From Lactobacillus crispatus (GTDB lineage: Bacteria > Bacillota > Bacilli > Lactobacillales > Lactobacillaceae): DNA of 64,000 nt. Below the pieces are notes generated by a model, which had not been told where the DNA came from, did no database searches, and saw only the letters and a program-made list of their open reading frames with translations. The stretch is from contig NZ_CP072197.1 of assembly GCF_018987235.1 (NCBI RefSeq), positions 1,240,001-1,304,000 on the forward strand, given 5' to 3'. The translations under genes and the position numbers were made by a program. Shown one piece after another: positions 55,320-64,000 of this stretch (within the stretch, counting starts at the first letter, position 1; the number at the start of each line of letters is the position of its first letter).

Positions 55320-56057
55320 TTAATTTGTTAATTTAATCTGCTGATCAGCTACCGATGTAATGAAGTAAGGATCATGCTCAATTAGTAACATCGTTGGCTT
55401 CACACTCTTAAGAAGCTTAATTAATTGATCTTGATTGAATACATCTAAATAATTTGCTGGCTCATCCCATAAATATAAATTAGCAGGTTCTGTCAATGAC
55501 TTAGCCAAAGCTACTCGTTTCTGTTGTCCCATACTCATTTCTTCAATTCTAGTTGTAAAATCAGCACGCGCAAATCCCATTTTCTTAAGATTGCTCAACA
55601 AAGCTTCATAAGACAAATGATATCTTTTAGCAAAGTCTTTTAATGATCCGCTATACATTACAAATTCTTGTGGTAAATAAGAGATTTTCAAACTTTCAAT
55701 TAGCTCATAATTACCTTTGGCAATTAGATTTTGAGAGATACCCAGTAAATACTTAATTAATGTTGACTTTCCAGAACCATTTTTACCTTCAATAGCAATA
55801 ATTTCATGATTATTCAAAGACAAAGTCAAGCTTTTAAATAGTTCTCTACTATTTTTTAGTTGCAAGCTAAGATCATTAAGTTGCAAAATCTCACGATGAT
55901 AATCTGCCTGAAAATTCATAGTCATAGTAGGAACTTTTTCAATATTCTTTAGCATTCCTTCTTTTTCTGCAATCCTCTTATCCATGCGATTGCGTGCATT
56001 AATCGACTTCTTCATCATCTTTGCAGCTTGATGTCCGATCGCTCCCTTATTTAATCT
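55320..56057 (-). pseudogene. C-terminal half of an ABC-F ATPase
   Basis: Open from about 56057 with linker residues RLNKGAIGHQAAKMMKKS, then one ABC domain: Walker A GKNGSGKST, signature MSMGQQKR, Walker B LYLWDEPANYLD. ABC-F proteins have two such domains joined by this linker; the first is missing and no start signal precedes the remnant (an ATG at 56018 is in frame). It resembles the Lsa/Vga antibiotic-resistance branch, but a half protein should not protect ribosomes. Confidence 0.8.
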
Positions 56058-56087
56058 GTTTTTGTTTGTAACCGCTTAAATTAATTA

Positions 56088-56116
56088 TTGACATTTAGCT
56101 AGTTCAGTTTTACGAT
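56088..56116 (+). promoter_or_regulatory. promoter of the riboflavin operon
   Basis: TTGACA at 56088-56093 and TACGAT at 56111-56116 with exactly 17 bp between, 20 bases before the FMN riboswitch. Confidence 0.8.
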
Positions 56117-56135
56117 AAAGTTGAATTAAATAAAT

Positions 56136-56246
56136 GTTCTTCGAGGCAAGGTGAAATTCCTGACCGGCGGTGAAGTCCGCAACCCGCGAAAGCGGTGGAA
56201 TCCGATAATCGGTACCGATAGTATAGTCTAGATGATAGAAGAATGA
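56136..56246 (+). promoter_or_regulatory. FMN riboswitch (RFN element)
   Basis: The conserved RFN elements appear in order: AGGCAAGGTGAAATTCC, TGACCGGCGGTGAAGTCCG, CCCGCGAAAGCGGTGGAATC, then ATAGTATAGTCTAGATG and the closing AGAAGAATG. A terminator follows at 56309. Binding of FMN would favour that terminator and shut off ribD-ribE-ribBA-ribH. Confidence 0.96.
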
Positions 56247-56308
56247 TAACCAATAAGTAACGCTTATTTGCATTTACTTTGATTATTTGACTTTGAATAT
56301 TATTACTG

Positions 56309-56336
56309 AACCTCGAGAATACTCGAGGTTCTTTTT
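56309..56336 (+). terminator. riboswitch-controlled terminator
   Basis: AACCTCGAG-AATA-CTCGAGGTT followed by CTTTTT, between the FMN riboswitch and ribD. Confidence 0.9.
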
Positions 56337-56358
56337 GCTCTACGAGGAAGTGATTTTA

Positions 56359-57417
56359 ATGGAAAAAGATAATTTTTATATGAATTTAGCTTTAGAAGAA
56401 GCTAAAAAAGGTCGCTATCAAACATGGAAAAATCCTATGGTTGGTGCCGTAATTGTTAAAAACGGTCAAGTCTTAGCTACTGGCTATCATCACCATTATG
56501 GACAAAATCATGCAGAACGCGATGCCATTTCAAAATTAACCCCAGAACAATTATTTAATTCAACTCTCTATGTCACCCTTGAGCCATGCAACCATTATGG
56601 TAAACAGCCTCCCTGCTCAGATTTAATTATCAAAAGTGGGATTAAACGTGTTGTAGTTGGACAAATCGATCCACACAAACTGGTTACTGGAAAAGGAATT
56701 GCCCAACTACAAAAGAATGGGATTCAAGTAACTACTGGTGTTTTAGCTGATGACGCAAGTAAACTTAATAAGTTCTACAGCTATTTTTACCAATATGGGT
56801 TTCCCTGGATCACAGTCAAAGAAGCAACTAGTTTAGATAATAAAGTTGCAATGCGCGGCCAGCGAACTCCAATCACTAATCAAGCAGTGTATCAGCAAGT
56901 TCATTCTGAACGTGCTGATTATCAAGCAATTATGATTGGTTCTTCGACTGCTATCATTGATGACCCTATTTTAAGAACTAATGTCAAAAGTGACTATCCG
57001 CCAATCCGTATTATCATTGATCGTCGCGGACGGCTGTTAAATCATTTACGACTTCGCTTATTAAGTGATACAAATCCCACTTGGATTTTCACTCAAAATA
57101 AGCAAATGTCTAAAAACAACTTTACTAATTCTAAAATCAAAATTATTCATTTAGCAACAAACAAGATCCAAGAAGTATTTGATTATTTGAGTACAAAAGA
57201 AATCCAGTCAGTTTATGTAGAAGGTGGCCCTACTTTGGAAAAAGCAATTATGAATGAAATTTTTGTTAATGAAGTAATTAAATATACGGCGCCGATCTTT
57301 CTTGGAGATGAAGGCGTAACAGGTTTAGTACCAAACGAAACTGTTCCTTTGACAAATGTTAAAAAAACAGCCTTTGGCAACAATGAACGAATTGCAGGTG
57401 AATTAAAACATGTTTAG
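56359..57417 (+). CDS. ribD: bifunctional pyrimidine deaminase/reductase RibD
   Basis: 352 residues. N-terminal deaminase: zinc site HAERDA near 50-55 and PCNHYGKQPPC near 75-85. C-terminal reductase: TSLDNKVAMRG and VEGGPTLEKAI. Carries out the second and third steps from GTP to riboflavin. GAGGAAGTG precedes the ATG; overlaps ribE by eight bases. Confidence 0.96.
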   Translation: MEKDNFYMNLALEEAKKGRYQTWKNPMVGAVIVKNGQVLATGYHHHYGQNHAERDAISKLTPEQLFNSTLYVTLEPCNHYGKQPPCSDLIIKSGIKRVVVGQIDPHKLVTGKGIAQLQKNGIQVTTGVLADDASKLNKFYSYFYQYGFPWITVKEATSLDNKVAMRGQRTPITNQAVYQQVHSERADYQAIMIGSSTAIIDDPILRTNVKSDYPPIRIIIDRRGRLLNHLRLRLLSDTNPTWIFTQNKQMSKNNFTNSKIKIIHLATNKIQEVFDYLSTKEIQSVYVEGGPTLEKAIMNEIFVNEVIKYTAPIFLGDEGVTGLVPNETVPLTNVKKTAFGNNERIAGELKHV

Positions 57418-58006
57418 TGGTCTAGTTCGCGGGGATGCTCATATTAAAAAAATTGATAAACACAAGCAAACAATTAAGCTAACCGTTTCGTGCCCTGCAG
57501 ACTTTACTAATGAGCTAACGATCGGTGATTCAATTGCAATTAATGGGACTTGTTTGACGGTTGAAAGTTTTACTGAAACTAGTTTTGTTGTAACCATGAT
57601 GCCTCAGACTTATAAGAAAACTGTTTTTAAGAATTTGCATAACGGTGATCAACTTAACGTTGAGCGTTCATTAGAAGTCGGTCAACGTTTAGAAGGTCAT
57701 CTTGTTACGGGACATATCGATGATTTGGCAACAGTTACTAAAATAGCACAGAATGAAAATGCAATTGAAATTTGGTTTAAGTTTCCTGCCCGATTATCAA
57801 CACAGATCGTACCTCAAGGTAGTATTGCTTTAAATGGCGTTTCATTAACAGTGATGGATGTTAAAGATAACAGTTTTTCGGTAGGTCTAATTCCACATAC
57901 TCAAGACGAAACCAATTTAGCCAACTTACAGATAAATGATGAAGTAAATTTGGAAACCGACATTATCGGAAAATATGTTGCAAAAAATTTAGAAAAGAGA
58001 AATTAA
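57410..58006 (+). CDS. ribE: riboflavin synthase alpha subunit
   Basis: 198 residues made of two similar lumazine-binding halves; each has the IAINGTCLTV / IALNGVSLTV signature (near 44 and 142), and the N-terminus MFSGLV is typical. Dismutates two lumazines to riboflavin. Confidence 0.96.
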   Translation: MFSGLVRGDAHIKKIDKHKQTIKLTVSCPADFTNELTIGDSIAINGTCLTVESFTETSFVVTMMPQTYKKTVFKNLHNGDQLNVERSLEVGQRLEGHLVTGHIDDLATVTKIAQNENAIEIWFKFPARLSTQIVPQGSIALNGVSLTVMDVKDNSFSVGLIPHTQDETNLANLQINDEVNLETDIIGKYVAKNLEKRN

Positions 58007-58007
58007 A

Positions 58008-59186
58008 ATGGATGTTAGAAAAATTCAAAATGCAATTCAATGGATGAAAAATGGTGGTTTAGTGATTGTTGCTGATGATGAAGATCGTGAATCTGAAGGT
58101 GATATGATCGGCTTAGGGTCTAAAGTTACTCCTGAAAATGTTAACTTTATGACCAAACATGCTCGTGGCTTACTTTGCACCCCTGTAAGCAAAACAATTG
58201 CCCAACGTTTAAATTTCTACCAAATGGAACAAAATAATACTGATCCATACGGTACAGCTTTTACAATCAGTGTTGATTACAAAACCACCACTACTGGTAT
58301 TTCTGCTTATGATCGTGCGGCAACTATCAAGGCAATTGCTGATCCTACTTCCAAGCCAGAAGACTTCTTTAGACCAGGTCACTGTTTTCCATTAGTCGCT
58401 AAAGATGATCAAATCAAGAATCGTAATGGTCACACAGAAGCTTCTATTGCCTTAGCTCATCTTGCTGGCGAACCAGAAGTTGCATATATTTGTGAAGTTA
58501 TGAAAGCTGATGGTCATATGGCTCGTCGTCCCCAACTGAAAGAAATTGCTAAAGAATATCACTTACCATTTTTAACAATTGCAGAACTACAAGAATATAT
58601 TAATAGTCCTGTGAGTAAACGCTCAGAATTTGTAAACCTTCCTACTAAATATGGCAATTTCAAAATTAAGGCTTACGCTAATGAAAACTTGGCTCTTATT
58701 AAAGGAAAGATTGATCCTAAAAAGCCAGTCTTAGTACGGCTTCATTCCGAATGTCTCACTGGTGATACGTTTGGCTCAATGCGCTGCGATTGCGGTGATC
58801 AATTACATACTGCCATGAAGCAAATTAATAAAAATGGTAGTGGCATAATTCTTTATTTACGACAAGAAGGACGCGGAATTGGATTAATTAACAAATTAAA
58901 AGCTTATGGTTTACAGGACCAAGGTTATGACACTTATGAAGCAAATGAAATTTTAGGTTTTAAGCCAGATGAACGAAATTATATTATTGCTGCCAAGATT
59001 TTAAAGGATCTAGGTATTAGTCATATCAATTTGCTTACTAATAATCCTGATAAAATTGATCAATTAGAAAATAACTGTATTACTATTGAAAAAAGAATTC
59101 CCTTGGAGATTCCTGCTAATGAGGTAAATCATGACTATTTAGAAACCAAACGAGATAAATTCCATCATTTATTAGGAGCATTATAG
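58008..59186 (+). CDS. ribBA: bifunctional DHBP synthase/GTP cyclohydrolase II
   Basis: 392 residues. N-terminal Rib[16 protein letters not shown] near 22-36 and RPGHCFPL near 123. C-terminal Rib[22 protein letters not shown] with the zinc cysteines, and [10 protein letters not shown]. Supplies both precursors of the pathway. Confidence 0.97.
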   Translation: MDVRKIQNAIQWMKNGGLVIVADDEDRESEGDMIGLGSKVTPENVNFMTKHARGLLCTPVSKTIAQRLNFYQMEQNNTDPYGTAFTISVDYKTTTTGISAYDRAATIKAIADPTSKPEDFFRPGHCFPLVAKDDQIKNRNGHTEASIALAHLAGEPEVAYICEVMKADGHMARRPQLKEIAKEYHLPFLTIAELQEYINSPVSKRSEFVNLPTKYGNFKIKAYANENLALIKGKIDPKKPVLVRLHSECLTGDTFGSMRCDCGDQLHTAMKQINKNGSGIILYLRQEGRGIGLINKLKAYGLQDQGYDTYEANEILGFKPDERNYIIAAKILKDLGISHINLLTNNPDKIDQLENNCITIEKRIPLEIPANEVNHDYLETKRDKFHHLLGAL

Positions 59187-59200
59187 TAAGGAACACAGAA

Positions 59201-59665
59201 ATGAATATTTACGAAGGAAATTTTAAAAACAATAATTATCATATCGCAATTGTCGCATCTAAGTTTAACGAAATTGTTACCCATCATTTAGTTGATGGTG
59301 CTATTGCTAGCTTAAAACAATTTGGAGTACTTGAAGATCAGATCGATATCTATTGGGTCCCAGGTGCTTTTGAAATTGGTTTTACTGCTAATAAGCTTCT
59401 CAATTCAAATAACTACGATGGTATTATGACTTTAGGCGCTGTCATTAAAGGTGAGACTGATCATTACAGCATGATTATTCAGAATGTTACAAACGCAATT
59501 ATGCAGATGAATCTTAAAGCAGAAGTCCCAATAACTTTTGGTATTTTAACCACTGAGAATATTGATCAAGCCTTGCAACGATCCGGCTTAAAAGCTGGCA
59601 ATGAAGGTTCCTCTACTGCTCAGAGTCTATTAGAAATGATTTCGCTAAATAAACAAATAAAGTAA
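59201..59665 (+). CDS. ribH: lumazine synthase
   Basis: 154 residues. [20 protein letters not shown] at 16-35, VPGAFEIG near 52-59, [14 protein letters not shown] near 80-93 with the catalytic His. Last gene of the rib operon; a group II intron relic begins within about ten bases of its stop codon. Confidence 0.96.
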   Translation: MNIYEGNFKNNNYHIAIVASKFNEIVTHHLVDGAIASLKQFGVLEDQIDIYWVPGAFEIGFTANKLLNSNNYDGIMTLGAVIKGETDHYSMIIQNVTNAIMQMNLKAEVPITFGILTTENIDQALQRSGLKAGNEGSSTAQSLLEMISLNKQIK

Positions 59666-59667
59666 TA

Positions 59668-61028
59668 GAGTAGAGGGAGATTAATTCTCGCCCCTCTCAT
59701 TGCACCGGACGTACGGTTCCGTATCCGGCGCTACGTTTGTAATCATCTACGAGATAAATAGTATTCTAGCGGATCGACCAAGCCTGGGCGATCCGCTTTG
59801 CTTATGCCCAATACTTTTGGGCTAAGCAAAAAGTTAACGACATGTCCGGTACTGCGTTTATACCAACCTAATCGCGTATTAGCTACTTTATGAATATCTT
59901 CGTCGCTAAAATTGCACTTTAATGCCTTGTTAATCCGCATTAAATTAGTGTATATTCTTCTTGGCAGTTTCCAATTTTAAAGTAGTTAGTCCAACCTCTG
60001 ACCACTTGATTTACCATAGTAAAGACTAACGATAGAGGTTGAGCAGCTGCTTTCCTGCGACAAAGAAGCTCTCTAATCTTGTTATAAAGCTTGGACAGGA
60101 TTGGCGAAAGCGGTCCGCCTTGCGGCACGCCAATCTTATTGGGCTTAACCAAACCATCTTCCATGATACCGGATTTTAAGAATGACCGAATCAAATGGAG
60201 GGTGGTTTTGTCATTTACTCGTTCTCTAATTATTGAAATTAATTTATCATGATTGACCGTGTCAAAATATTTCTCAATATCTAAATCAATTACCCATTGA
60301 TATCCATCATCTTCATGATTGCGTCTTTAATTTCTGCTTGATGCTTTCTGAAATAGCTATCAAGTTCTTCAACCATTTTTTTATCTACTCCCGGAGCACC
60401 TTTATTAATCTTGACTCTATGAATCGCTTCTTTAAGATTGCTCTGACTTAGAATCTGTTCAATTAATTTCATCTCGTAATATCTCCATTTCTACTTGTAA
60501 ATTTATTCAGAATCATCCCAATTGCTTTCACCATCAAAGAGTTACGTTCTCTTTGTGCTAGGCTATCCTCTTATTCGGACTGTCTGAACATTGCTTATAG
60601 CGGGGTATTCTCTTACAAACATTAGGTCCTTCGCATCCAGCTCCATTACAGAGCCTTCATCGCTACTATGACACCAGCTGACTTCTTGCGACTAACCTTT
60701 TTCGACCAGGCTTACGATCGCTGATGTTAAAGCTTGCTCAGCTTGCCTGTCCGCAAGATCTCTCGGGGTAAGACATTCATCTTTGATTTTCCACTGCCTC
60801 CTGGTTTACCGTCTTGACTTTACGTTTGTCTTTTGGACTTCTACTTGTATCGCAGCCTTATCCGCCATTTGGCCTAACCAGGTTTCTGTACGTAGGCTCG
60901 GAAAACTCGCTAGCCACTTCCTTCACCCATAGCGTCACCGCTATCGGCTTGTGGTTCACTACACTTGGCGACAAATACCCGTGGTCCAAACTTTCATTGG
61001 ATTAGATGAAATGTCATGCCCGACACAC
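59668..61028 (-). mobile_element. degenerate group II intron
   Basis: The 3' end on the minus strand has a domain V/VI-like structure (GAACCGTACGTCCGG region, then GAGAGGGGCGAG and CTCCCTCTACTC). The 5' end is probably GTGTGTCGGGCATGAC at 61028. About 550 bp of RNA domain I-III sequence precede the broken maturase frame. The 5' flank is a terminator hairpin (61033-61066). Confidence 0.7.
59743..60472 (-). pseudogene. group II intron reverse transcriptase/maturase, broken
   Basis: Pieces of an LtrA-type protein in order: MKLIEQILSQSNLKEAIHRV (start), YQWVIDLDIEKYFDTVNH, KIGVPQGGPLSPILS, then a jump to the maturase region (VRGWTNYFK) and the C-terminal SKADRPGLVDPLEYYLS. A stop or frameshift breaks it at about 60290 and 59940, and the segment with the catalytic YADD is deleted. 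It cannot encode an active enzyme. Confidence 0.85.
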
Positions 61029-61032
61029 AAGT

Positions 61033-61066
61033 AAAAAGCCACCGAAGCACTAATACGCTTGGTGAC
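61033..61066 (-). terminator. terminator hairpin at the intron 5' side
   Basis: On the minus strand GTCACC-AAGC pairs with GCTTCGGTGGC (one bulge), then five T; the presumed intron starts a few bases later. Confidence 0.65.
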
Positions 61067-61195
61067 TCAAAGGTCTAATTATAAGTTTCTTCTACTAGTA
61101 GCTCATATGGCTTTAGCAAGTAGGTAGCTCCCGTTTCTTTGATAGGATAATTTTGCACAACAACTTTTTTGCGGGAAATATGATAATTAATTCTT

Positions 61196-62052
61196 CCTGA
61201 ATTGTCAAATTAAGTGCAACAGTTAGGTTATGAAGAGATATATTGCTTGAAGAGTTCTTCTGCTGTCTGATATTGGAGGATTCGGCGATATTTGTGGTTA
61301 ATGGCATTGGTTGCCTGTTGAACATAAGCTTTTGACTTGTCTTTCATGTGCTTGCCCGATAGTCAGGAATCTTGATAACTACTTCAAAGCGTGTGGTTCT
61401 TTCAGTTAAAGTCATTAAAGCAGGCTGATTCTTGTGCAAAGCGTGACCGCCATGGCTGTGATGACGCTTGTTCCTGCGTCTTTTGAGCTTCATAGGCAGA
61501 TCGATATTGCTTATGTCCACCAAGCCCTGATCAATATAACGATAGGCAGTAGGCGTGCTGGGACAAGGGTAGCCTGGCATAGATCTTTTGAATTCACCAA
61601 CGAATTCATCAATGCTGGTGGCATCAAATTTAGCTTTGAAGCGTCTTGAGATCATTCTTAAAAAGACAGCATAATGCTTCAATGGATTGCGCTGATAGCA
61701 GTTTTTGCGACTCTTCTCATAATAAATCTGTGCAGTATCAGCGTAATAGTGCTCATACAACAAATAGCTGCTGTCTCTTTGCAGGACGCTTCCGCGTTTG
61801 ATTTCGCGACTGATTGTCGATTTATGACAGCCAACTTCTTGAGCGATGACAGTACGGGAAGTTATGCCAGAATCCAGCATTGCCTGAATCTGACCACGTT
61901 GTACGCTAGTTAATTGATGATAGTGTTTAGAAATGCTAGAATTTGAATTGGTCATGAAGATCTTCCTTTCTTGATTTTTCGTCACTTCAAGTTTAGGTCT
62001 TCATGGCCTTTTTGTTTAACACTTAGTGTTGCACTTCAATTTTAAATCCAGG
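61196..62052 (-). mobile_element. IS30 relic with internal deletions
   Basis: 857 bp, with both terminal repeats preserved (CCTGAATTGTCAAATTAAGT at 61196; complement of CCTGGATTTAAAATTGAAGT at 62052). About 307 bp shorter than the intact copies because of two internal deletions. No matching direct repeat at the flanks, so it is old or rearranged. Confidence 0.9.
61228..61955 (-). pseudogene. IS30 transposase, internally deleted
   Basis: Intact HTH region up to HALHK, then a 34-codon in-frame deletion that removes the first catalytic Asp; ends flank an AAGAATC repeat. After PDYRAST a second deletion of about 200 bp removes the FDNGSEF and NENCNG motifs and shifts the frame to a stop at 61344. 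Several amino-acid changes against the intact copies show it is older. Confidence 0.92.
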
Positions 62053-62074
62053 AGTCATATTTTTTTCACTGTTT

Positions 62075-62263
62075 TTATTTTTTTGTCTTGATCGAATATA
62101 GCTTGAGCAATATTTTTGGTAAAATCATTCATGAAGGAGTTCCTCTTTCTGTATGTTGTTTTTTGTTCAAACCAATCATACGAGAAAGGAGCTCCTTTTT
62201 CTAATGTTTAGGGAATAAAATTTAAGGAATCGTCCATCCTTACACAAACTATTTTACAGTCTC
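62075..62263 (-). mobile_element. IS256 end remnant
   Basis: Matches the transposase-start end of the intact IS256 at about 55060-55242, including the start-codon region, the GGAGTTCC/GGAGCTCC hairpin arms and the terminal ACAGTCTC. It encodes only the first codons. It abuts the IS30 relic. Confidence 0.88.
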
Positions 62264-62264
62264 T

Positions 62265-62309
62265 AAAAACAGTATCTTTCAACTATAATTACTAAAAGAT
62301 ACTGTTTCT
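62265..62309. terminator. terminator after the GH8 gene
   Basis: AAACAGTATCTTT pairs with AAAGATACTGTTT around a 14-base loop, T run on both sides. Confidence 0.8.
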
Positions 62310-62334
62310 TTATAAAATCTTTCCTAATAAAAAA

Positions 62335-63360
62335 CTATTCCATCATAGCGACCAATGTAATTAATGCTGCATCGTAATAATTCGTATCAGTCAAACGATT
62401 AGTAAAAACATACTGTTGTGAAACAAATAAATTATCAAATTCCGGTTTCTTTAATTGATAGCCAGCAGTCACTTGTTTTTGCTTGCTGAAAAAGCGTAAC
62501 ATTTTAGTAACAATTTTTTTTGCTCGTGCATCTTTGCTAGTAGCTAAAAATAATGGTACGCGACAAGCATTGCCAGAATAATCACCATCGTTTTTTCCAG
62601 CTACTTCATTAGCTTTAGCTGGTCTAACACCTTTTTTACTAATCCAAGCAAAATCTGGAACTAAGCCAGAAGAATGTTGCTTGCTCAATTGATATAGTTT
62701 TGTCAGCATTACCTTCTTGATCGTTAACCATTGAGAATTACCAGTCAACTGATAAAAATCATCAAAGTACGTCGGTAACACGTCAGAGGTTCGCATTAAG
62801 TAATAATACTTCGATTTCTTATTAGCCCAATCACCAACAGTCAGCGTCTGAGTAGTCGAATTATAATCATAACGTAAGATATCAGCTAATAATAGCTTAG
62901 CCTGCTGCAAGTACTTGGGTTCGTTCCAGAGTTTTCCCGCTTTAATCAAACTTTCTGCAATGTATAAATCGCCATCAGTTGCATTAGTAGAATAAACTTT
63001 TTTATCCACTTGCTTCCATGACATTAATTCAGTTTGTTGATCATCGATAGTCAACCGATTAGCCAGGTAAAACCGATATAACCGTTGAAAATCTTCTTTT
63101 TTAGCCCACCCCTTTTCACCAGCCATAGCAGAAATCAACATGCCATAGCCTTGACCTTCAGACAAGCTTGTGCGTGGTGCAGCTTTTATCCAAGTTTTTC
63201 CATCACTTTCTTCAACCACATAGTCTTCCTCCCATTGGCGGTACAAATTGCGATACAAGGTGCGGTTATTGCTACCACGGACATAAAACATGATGGCAAT
63301 AAAAAGCCCAATAGTCAGTAAGATCAAAATTGGGGTAATCCTGTTTTTGTTTTTTAACAT
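62335..63360 (-). CDS. glycoside hydrolase family 8 protein
   Basis: 341 residues with one N-terminal membrane helix (about 6-24), so anchored with the enzyme outside. GH8 features: the general acid Glu in SLSEGQGYGMLISAM near 68-82 and Asp in ATDGDLYIAESLI near 125-137. GH8 enzymes act on beta-1,4 glucans or related polymers; next to a processive glycosyltransferase this is like the BcsZ-type hydrolase of polysaccharide export. ATG overlaps the upstream stop (TGATG). Confidence 0.88.
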   Translation of the reverse strand: MLKNKNRITPILILLTIGLFIAIMFYVRGSNNRTLYRNLYRQWEEDYVVEESDGKTWIKAAPRTSLSEGQGYGMLISAMAGEKGWAKKEDFQRLYRFYLANRLTIDDQQTELMSWKQVDKKVYSTNATDGDLYIAESLIKAGKLWNEPKYLQQAKLLLADILRYDYNSTTQTLTVGDWANKKSKYYYLMRTSDVLPTYFDDFYQLTGNSQWLTIKKVMLTKLYQLSKQHSSGLVPDFAWISKKGVRPAKANEVAGKNDGDYSGNACRVPLFLATSKDARAKKIVTKMLRFFSKQKQVTAGYQLKKPEFDNLFVSQQYVFTNRLTDTNYYDAALITLVAMME

Positions 63361-64000
63361 CAATCTGTAAACCTCTTTGTTTTTACCCACTTCGTTGCTT
63401 CGCGATGGAAAAGTCTGTCAGCAATTGCTGACCAAACCGCATTAATCGATATAATGATAAACAGCTGTGAGTATGTAAAATATGATGCCACAGCAAGCCA
63501 AAGTTGTCTAGTTGTAACCTGACCAAATTGGGTACTGGCAGCCACACTGATTTGGAGTACATAGAGTAGAATCATCAACAACCAATTAAAAAGTAATACT
63601 TGACTGAGCAATAGATTCCCAGCAGTAAAAGTAAATGGCATCTCAACTGTTGGTACCCAAATTTTTATTACTGCAAAAATCAGATTAACAATGAAAAAGA
63701 TATCTGATAAGACTACTGCTGCATTAAACCAGAAAAAGATACTGGACATATAAAAAGTTTCAAGTTTGACCCGCCAATTACTATGGTCAAATAAATGCCG
63801 AAAATTGTTAATTACTACTTCGTAATTACCTTTAGCCCACCGCAAGCGTTGATAATAATAGTCCTTTAGCTTCTCTGGTTCTTGTTGAAAGGCTTCAGAA
63901 TTATGAGCTAGGGCAATTAATTTACCAGTGCCCAAAATCGTAAATGACAAATCAGTATCTTCAGTTAAAGCACCAGAACGAAAACCACCTAACTCTTTTA
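63360..64000 (-). CDS. processive family-2 glycosyltransferase, C-terminal part
   Basis: Runs off the right edge; the last ~213 codons are visible. GALTEDTDLSF (near the window end) and the QRLRW motif of processive enzymes, followed by about four helices, match cellulose synthase/poly-GlcNAc synthase-type GT2. The polymer made is not clear. Ends with TGA overlapping the GH8 start, so both are one operon. Confidence 0.88.
   Translation of the reverse strand, partial: KELGGFRSGALTEDTDLSFTILGTGKLIALAHNSEAFQQEPEKLKDYYYQRLRWAKGNYEVVINNFRHLFDHSNWRVKLETFYMSSIFFWFNAAVVLSDIFFIVNLIFAVIKIWVPTVEMPFTFTAGNLLLSQVLLFNWLLMILLYVLQISVAASTQFGQVTTRQLWLAVASYFTYSQLFIIISINAVWSAIADRLFHREATKWVKTKRFTD

Noticed and set aside
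55320..56018. Functional antibiotic-resistance ABC-F gene
   Set aside because: Only one of the two ATPase domains is present and there is no proper start signal.
59670..59740. Terminator or attenuator of the rib operon
   Set aside because: The structured sequence matches the 3' end of the group II intron read from the other strand.
61113..61325. 70-residue minus-strand frame with a start inside the IS30 relic
   Set aside because: Its first half is the shifted frame of the transposase tail; the rest runs into unrelated flank.
1..64000. CRISPR array, rRNA or tRNA genes, prophage
   Set aside because: No regularly spaced repeats, no rRNA or tRNA cloverleaf-like sequence and no phage structural genes were seen on either strand.

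Overview
This window reads as a low-GC Gram-positive lactic acid bacterium, most likely Lactobacillus in the strict sense (acidophilus/helveticus/crispatus neighbourhood). The reasons are a bleomycin-hydrolase-type cysteine peptidase of the PepE kind, T-box leaders, strong AGGAGG-type ribosome binding sites, cre-like sites, and many insertion sequences of families common in that genus (IS30, IS982, IS256, IS110). Species cannot be fixed from the sequence alone. No rRNA, tRNA or CRISPR array was seen.

Layout. 1-4.3 kb: start of a RelA/SpoT gene, prmA, a YbaK-type deacylase, a tiny hydrophobic peptide and a ThrE-type exporter. 4.4-5.6 kb: intact IS30 element. 5.6-11.5 kb: SorC-type regulator, small membrane proteins, an ECF-type vitamin or metabolite transporter (S component, fused double ATPase, T component) and an UPF0756 protein. 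11.9-24.5 kb: a carboxylic-acid region, mostly on the minus strand: citrate lyase citCDEF, a DASS-family citrate/dicarboxylate carrier, a RraA-like protein, a lactate/malate dehydrogenase-family enzyme with Arg at the malate-specifying position, soluble fumarate reductase and fumarase, with pepE among them. Read together these can import citrate, cleave it to acetate and oxaloacetate, and reduce oxaloacetate through malate and fumarate to succinate. At least three promoters there carry cre-like sites.

24.6-35.3 kb: metQNI behind a Met-type T-box, a secreted nuclease, a P-type ATPase, thyA-dfrA, a second near-identical IS30 copy and an amino-acid permease. 35.4-39.6 kb: a two-gene ABC exporter whose downstream gene is split by an IS982 element after codon 16. 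39.8-46.4 kb: small proteins, GNAT, luciferase-like oxidoreductase, MarR plus MFS exporter, a truncated LysR gene and thiol peroxidase.

46.6-56 kb: accessory and IS-rich: IS110-family element with a structured leader, pRiA4b ORF-3-type protein, brnQ behind an Ile-type T-box, NUDIX, a short LtrA-like protein, a TMEM175-like channel, a 46-residue protein with nine cysteines, an IS256 element and the C-terminal half of an ABC-F protein. 56-59.7 kb: a complete riboflavin operon ribD-ribE-ribBA-ribH under an FMN riboswitch. 59.7-62.3 kb: a graveyard of a degenerate group II intron, an internally deleted IS30 copy and an IS256 end. 62.3-64 kb: a GH8 glycosidase and a processive family-2 glycosyltransferase (cut by the window edge), the end of an exopolysaccharide locus.

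Start codons were chosen by eye from ribosome binding sites; hand-derived coordinates of sites may be off by a base or two. Protein families are assigned by motif recognition, not by database search.
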